Assembly: GCF_029852145.1 (NCBI RefSeq)
Contig: NC_079976.1
Span: forward strand, 20,300,617-20,364,616
Reading direction: 5' to 3'
DNA from: Microplitis mediator
Taxonomy: Eukaryota > Arthropoda > Insecta > Hymenoptera > Braconidae
DNA: 64,000 nt
Shown here: one piece after another, positions 59,578 through 64,000 of the stretch
Numbering within the stretch: the first letter of the stretch is position 1
Layout of the letters: every line of letters begins with the position of its first letter
Position numbers and translations under genes: made by a program
Notes under the pieces: model-generated
What the model saw: the letters and a program-made list of their open reading frames with translations, nothing else
Databases searched by the model: none
Told to the model about the DNA's origin: nothing

Positions 59578-60442
59578 TTTATCCTGATAGCCAGAGTTTC
59601 TGATCAGAAAGTTGGTGTACATGAGTTGCGACCGACTTGACGACAAGTTGTCGACAACCTACTGCCGCAACCTGTCACCAAGTTTCTGAGCAACTTGTAG
59701 TCAACTTGTCGGCAACAGTTACCCGAGCTGAAAGTTGTCAACAAGTTTCTCGGAAAGTTGCCGTCAACGTATGGAATTGCCATTGCAGCCAACTTGGCGA
59801 CAGGTTGCGGCAGTAGGTTGTTGACAAGTTGCGGCCAACTTGGCTATCAGGGCAGAGGTAACTTTTTAATAATAAAAAAAGTCAGAAATGTTCATTCTTA
59901 CCATTTCAGAAGGTAAGCAAATTTGTACATGAAATTGTCTACTATTTCAGGGTTAAAAAATATTTAACAATTTTTAAAGTCAATTTAACAATAAATTGAC
60001 ATAAAATTTGCCGGAAAATTGACGATAACTTTTTTCTAGTCAACTTTTGAAGTGAATTTGCATTCTATTTCATGCAGTAAATTTACGTCAAATTCCATAG
60101 CAAGTTACATACAAATTGTCGTAAAAAATAGAAAAGTCTGAAAGTTGACGAAAATTTGAAGGAAACTTTTGTAAAATAAACTTTTGCTAAAGCAAACTGT
60201 GCTATTAGAGCAAGTTGGCCGCAACTTGTCGACAACCTACTGCCGCAACCTGTCGCCAAGTTGGTATTTCCATAAGTTGACGGCAACTTTCTGAGAAACT
60301 TGTCGACAACTTTCAGCTCGTGGAACTGTTGCCGACAACTTGTAGTCAACAGTTACATATATATATGCTGAAAGTTGTCGTCAAATTGGTCGCAACTCAG
60401 GTACAACAACTTTCTGATCAGAAACTCTGGCTATCAGGGTTA
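59578..60442. mobile_element. Foldback element rich in GTTGCCGACAACTTG motifs
   Basis: Ends CTGATAGCCAGAGTTTCTGA and the inverse TCAGAAACTCTGGCTATCAG. Inner arms repeat CAACTTGTCGACAACC and GCCGCAACCTGTCGCCAAGT in both orientations, so many alternative hairpins form. GGCTATCAGGGCAG at 59840 is an internal extra copy of the terminus, suggesting nested or composite growth. No gene. Confidence 0.75.
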
Positions 60443-60628
60443 CTTTTTATAATTACTTTTATTCAACTATTTATTTATTGTTTGCTTTTTTTTTTGTTTA
60501 CATTTAAGGAACTATTTTAAACTCATTTATTATAATAAAAAATATTAAAATGTTAATGTAATTAAAAGAGAAAAAAATCTAATTTCCGATGGATAAATAA
60601 GAATAATTTAAAAAACTATGCATATGTG

Positions 60629-60667
<39 letters not shown>

Positions 60668-60844
60668 AAAAAAAAATTGTTTGTTTGAATAAAAAGATTA
60701 TTGTCAAACACATAAAATTAGAAATAGAAATAGAAATACTGATACTTACCTCGTTAAAAACGATATTTTCTCTGATACAATATAAAGGTTTAATTCATTT
60801 ATATATATATATGATATCACTATTAATTATTAACCAGAGAATAC

Positions 60845-62175
60845 TTAAGAAAAATTGAAATTATGAGTCGTGCAAAAATTGAAAAAAAAAAAAAACAATT
60901 TTTTTTTAAAAAGGCCGCCTTTTTCATAGATGTCGCTACTTTGTTTTACACAGATGTATTTTTTTGCGCAGGCGCGACTGGTGTGATGAGAGTATATGTA
61001 AGACACTATATATAGATATACAAAATAGTTAAAATACTTTTATTAATTATAATTAAATGGGACTGAATTTGATGGCCAATTATGACAACTTCTTCGATCT
61101 TAAAATTATTTAAAAAAAAAAAAAGTGATCCAAAATTATGGCTTTTTTCTCGAATTTTTGTGTTCACGGGTTACGGACACTTTTTCTACTGCTTGACGGG
61201 AAATTTTTTTTTTACATTTGGATGATTTTTTAGTTATTAATACATTAAATTGGTCTTTATAAGCCATAGAATTAATCCTTATTAAATTCTCTATCCGATG
61301 ACGTGTAACTTAGTAAAGCTCTGTGGACCAACAAGAGCGGGACAGTAAAAACAGTAGCGAAAAAAGGGCAAACAGAATTTTTCGATCGTAGAGATCACAG
61401 AATGCTTCGCATTAAGAGTCGTGCAAAAAAAAATTAAAATTAATAATAAATAAATAAATTTCAAACGTAAAAAATTTCGAATTTTTTCGGAGTACGATCT
61501 GTGAAAAATTTAACTTTTTTTTTTTTTATTTTTATTTTTATTTTACTTGTTTATTTATTATTTTTTTATTTATTGTTGATTCGTCTAATCTCAATTTTTT
61601 ATATTTTTATTTTTTTGAAATACCCGCGCCAAATGAATGGGTCAGAAGTATGGCGCAGGCACACTGGATGATAGTACGAGAAAAAAAAAAAAAAAAAAAA
61701 TACCACGCATGCGCTCTTGTTAAGACGAATGTCCATACATATTGAGGCTAAAATTAAAGAAAAAATGCAATTCAATTTTTTGTTAATTATAATTGCATAA
61801 CACAAAGTTAGATCGCCGTTCTCGAAAGCAAATCCTTCTAGGGCAAGACGAGTCATTTAAAAAAAAAATGGAGTTAAATTATGGATTCTTTTTCGAGATA
61901 TAGTGTTTTCAAGCTACAAAATTTTTTTACTGCTTGACGGGAAAATTTTTTAGTTTATTTTAATGATTTTCTCGTTTCTATTGCACTGAATTTGTTTTTG
62001 AAAATTGCAGAAATAATCTTTATTAAATTATCTGTAAAATGGTGCATCATTTGAGATGTTTCTGTTTCCTAATAACACGATAATAACAGAAATAGTTGAA
62101 GAAAAGGAGGCGAAAAAAAATTTCGATCGTAAAAAAGCACTCCCTAATGCTTCGCATTATGAGTCGTGCAAAATG
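60845..62175. repeat. Two adjacent copies of an AGTCGTGCAAAA-bounded repeat
   Basis: Boundaries TGAGTCGTGCAAAA at ~60862, AAGAGTCGTGCAAAA at ~61408 and ATGAGTCGTGCAAAA at ~62160 divide the region into two units. Both include GCGCAGGC(G/A)C, CTGCTTGACGGGAAA and AATTTTTCGATCGTAGAG-like or TTTCGATCGTAAAAAAGCAC text close to the next boundary. Related to 43.45-43.96 kb. Family unknown. Confidence 0.6.
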
Positions 62176-62282
62176 ATAATAGTAATAATACTATGAGCGA
62201 TAATTATTAGTATATTAAACATTCTTCTGCATTTGAATGTCTATCAAGACTTACAATTTCATTTTTGCATTATTAATAACAA

Positions 62283-62604
62283 TCATAATATTGATGTGCT
62301 ATTAAATAAATATATAAATAAATATACAAAAAAATAAATAAATAAATGAATAAATATATAAATAAATAAATAAATGAATATATATAAATAAAGTAATAAA
62401 TAAATATAAAAATAAAAAAATGGATAAATATAAAAATAAATTAATAAATAAATATATAAATAAAGAAATAAATAAATGTACAAATAAAAAAATAAATATA
62501 TAAATAAATTAATTAATAAATATATAAATAAATAAATATATAAATGAATGAATAAATATATAAATAAATATATAAATAAATATATAAATAAATTAATCAA
62601 TAAA
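62283..62604. repeat. (TAAA)n/(TATA)n microsatellite abutting the zinc-finger gene
   Basis: About 320 bp of AAATAAAT and ATATAAAT steps. It ends exactly at the stop codon of the gene at 62605-63891. The long minus-strand 'LFIYLFIYL' frame is only its translation. It could be the 3' tail of a retroposed element or a secondary expansion. Confidence 0.9.
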
Positions 62605-63891
62605 TTAACGCCTTTTCCGCTTCCTGCCTCGCTGCAGTTCAATGCTATGGACCGTCTTGAGGTGTCCCGGAATATCGCATGGATAGCGAAACGAAAAAGC
62701 GCATCCATTCTCGGGACACCGTAGACTTTGCCTCATCTCGATCGTCCAAGTGTGGAGTACTGCATAGCACCTTTTAAGGTCTATTCCACACTTGACGCAT
62801 TCAAAACGAGTACCCGACTCATTCTGGAGTCGGATATACTGACTCCAGTCTACTCGTTTGAATAGCTGAGGATCGTCTACGGCATACAACTTTTTCGCTG
62901 ACGGTCCAAGCATTAGAACATCCGCGATGTTGTCGAGTCCAAGAGCATGGAGCATCGCCTGAGCCTTCTCGTCGTCGGTCGCGTCTTGACGGATGATGGG
63001 TGGTTTTGCGTATCGAGGTCGTAATTCGATAGCCGTCGGTAAAGTCAAGGGGTGGTCCGAGACCCTTCTTCGCTTTGACCTCGTAACACGAGGCGAAGGT
63101 TCCGGAGAGTTAATGATCGCTTGGGAACTCGGACCAGGCTGCGGCGAAGGTGTTGAAGGCCTCAACGCTGGACTAGAATGGCGAGGTGGCGTATTAGCCT
63201 GACTAGAAGAACTCGACGACGGGCGCGGATGTCGAGGTGGCGTATTAGCCTGACTAGGTGAACTCGACGACGGGCGTGACTGGCGAGGTGGCGTATGAGC
63301 CTGACTAGCAGAACTCGACGACGGGCGCGAATGTCGAGGTGGCGTATTAGCCTGACTAGGTGAACTCGACGACGGGCGTGACTGGCGAGGTGGTGTGCCT
63401 TCCGGAGGTAATGGAGGTGGTTGAGTCGAAGACGAATCTACGTATCTATGAGTAGCAATCTGCTCCCGTAGTGCGTCCCGCTCCGCTCGTAGTTCCTGGA
63501 TCTCGTTACGAGCAGCCGCAAGTTCAGCTCTCAATTGACTGATGAGAGCTGACTCGTTAGAGCCACTCGCAGGACTCACGGCCACTCCAGGCACCGCCAG
63601 AAAAGAGCGCTGGCTCTTAAAACCCCACAAAAATTCCACTGTGGAGGCTATGTTAGAAGTGTTGTATGGCGGCTTAATGCATGCCACTAGAAAACGTAGG
63701 GTGTTGACTGGTAGGGCATCATTAATGCTGCTCCACAGTGGATGTACGGGTGTTATCGATGATGGCCAATTGATGTACTGGTGAAACCCGGAAATTATCG
63801 ACGTAATCCACCTAGTGGTCTTGCTAGCAGGAGTCGATGGAGATCCACTAGGTCTGGAGGCATCCACTTCCCTGCCTTCCAGGCCAGGCAT
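62605..63891 (-). CDS. Ser/Pro-repeat protein with coiled coil and C-terminal C2H2-like zinc finger
   Basis: About 428 residues from the first ATG (63891); the frame is open four codons further to a GTG. Parts: an N-terminal region of folded character (KTTRWITSIISGFHQYINW); a coiled coil ISQLRAELAAARNEIQELRA with following ERDALREQI; five repeats of a 51-bp unit encoding TPPRHSRPSSSSPSQAN variants (63187-63400); a basic patch VTRSKRRRVSD that looks like a nuclear signal; and a C-terminal Cys/His region, CVKCGIDLKRC then RCPENGCAFSFRYP and HLKTVHS, followed by RGRKRKRR. GC content is far above the surroundings, which suggests a young arrival or different constraint. A DNA-binding role is inferred. 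It may be a LINE ORF1 or gag-like protein, because the stop lies on a (TAAA)n tail, or a host gene. Confidence 0.65.
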   Translation of the reverse strand: MPGLEGREVDASRPSGSPSTPASKTTRWITSIISGFHQYINWPSSITPVHPLWSSINDALPVNTLRFLVACIKPPYNTSNIASTVEFLWGFKSQRSFLAVPGVAVSPASGSNESALISQLRAELAAARNEIQELRAERDALREQIATHRYVDSSSTQPPPLPPEGTPPRQSRPSSSSPSQANTPPRHSRPSSSSASQAHTPPRQSRPSSSSPSQANTPPRHPRPSSSSSSQANTPPRHSSPALRPSTPSPQPGPSSQAIINSPEPSPRVTRSKRRRVSDHPLTLPTAIELRPRYAKPPIIRQDATDDEKAQAMLHALGLDNIADVLMLGPSAKKLYAVDDPQLFKRVDWSQYIRLQNESGTRFECVKCGIDLKRCYAVLHTWTIEMRQSLRCPENGCAFSFRYPCDIPGHLKTVHSIELQRGRKRKRR

Positions 63892-63969
63892 GTCGATGAC
63901 CACACATTTTCGGTGCGTTCTCGTATTGGTCTGTGTAGATACATTTTTTTAATTTAAATATTGTGAAAA

Positions 63970-64000
63970 TTAAATTAAGAAATCGGTCTATCGAATGACC
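63970..64000. mobile_element. Possible start of another (AC)n-core dispersed repeat, cut by the window edge
   Basis: CGGTCTATCGAATGACC resembles the left start of the copy at 6610 (GTCTATCGGTTGACCCTG). Too short for certainty. Confidence 0.3.

Noticed and set aside
62283..62708. 141-codon 'LFIYLFIYL' frame resembling a membrane protein
   Set aside because: It is a translation of the (TAAA)n/(TATA)n microsatellite.

Overview
The window looks like AT-rich, repeat-dense eukaryotic nuclear DNA. The evidence is GT-AG introns, a 5S-headed SINE, a Tigger/pogo derivative, an intron-bearing FLYWCH/Mutator-like transposase, a LINE with a restriction-like endonuclease and a Rep-helicase-endonuclease-OTU Helitron (Helentron type). 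This mix fits an insect. A braconid-type parasitoid wasp is my inference and is not proven by any one gene. I saw no tRNA, complete rRNA, CRISPR array, bacterial operon or viral gene set.

Layout. 0.7-1.3 kb: an 'ACCGTAAAT' inverted-repeat element. 1.6-4.5 kb (minus strand): an array of two alternating small exon types, all with 3n lengths and the same phase; related exons lie at 25.6-26.4 kb, so one repeat-protein gene may span this whole interval with transposons in its introns. 5.8-9.2 kb: a solo LTR candidate, a family repeat with a long (AC)n, and a Tigger derivative whose transposase is reduced to its two ends. 9.5-13.1 kb: a diverged ~115-bp satellite carrying a SINE with a 14-bp target duplication. 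13.3-15.1 kb: a broken gene fragment and small repeats. 15.3-16.25 kb: an AT-rich foldback. 16.6-21.4 kb: a DNA transposon with a decayed multi-exon transposase, followed immediately by a palindromic MITE. 22.1-24.5 kb: a 5'-truncated, broken LINE. 26.5-28.4 kb: a long foldback element. 33.5-42.5 kb: a Mutator-like element holding an eight-exon FLYWCH/MULE transposase pseudogene and invaded by a foldback element (itself invaded by a solo LTR) and a second palindromic MITE. 44.5-53.9 kb: the Helentron. 55.7-57.2 kb: tandem duplications with MITEs. 57.3-58.5 kb: a three-exon gene for a Pro/Gln/Val-rich repeat protein. 59.6-62.6 kb: foldbacks, related repeats and a microsatellite. 62.6-63.9 kb: a GC-rich gene for a Ser/Pro-repeat zinc-finger protein.

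How the parts relate. Most recognisable coding sequence belongs to mobile elements and most of it is damaged. The Helentron is the best preserved: one minus-strand frame runs Rep, helicase, EEP endonuclease and two OTU domains, broken only by a 1,782-bp palindromic insertion (TA target duplication) and one in-frame TAA. The best non-transposon candidates are the symmetric-exon array, the Pro/Gln/Val repeat gene and the Ser/Pro zinc-finger gene; none has a function I can name.
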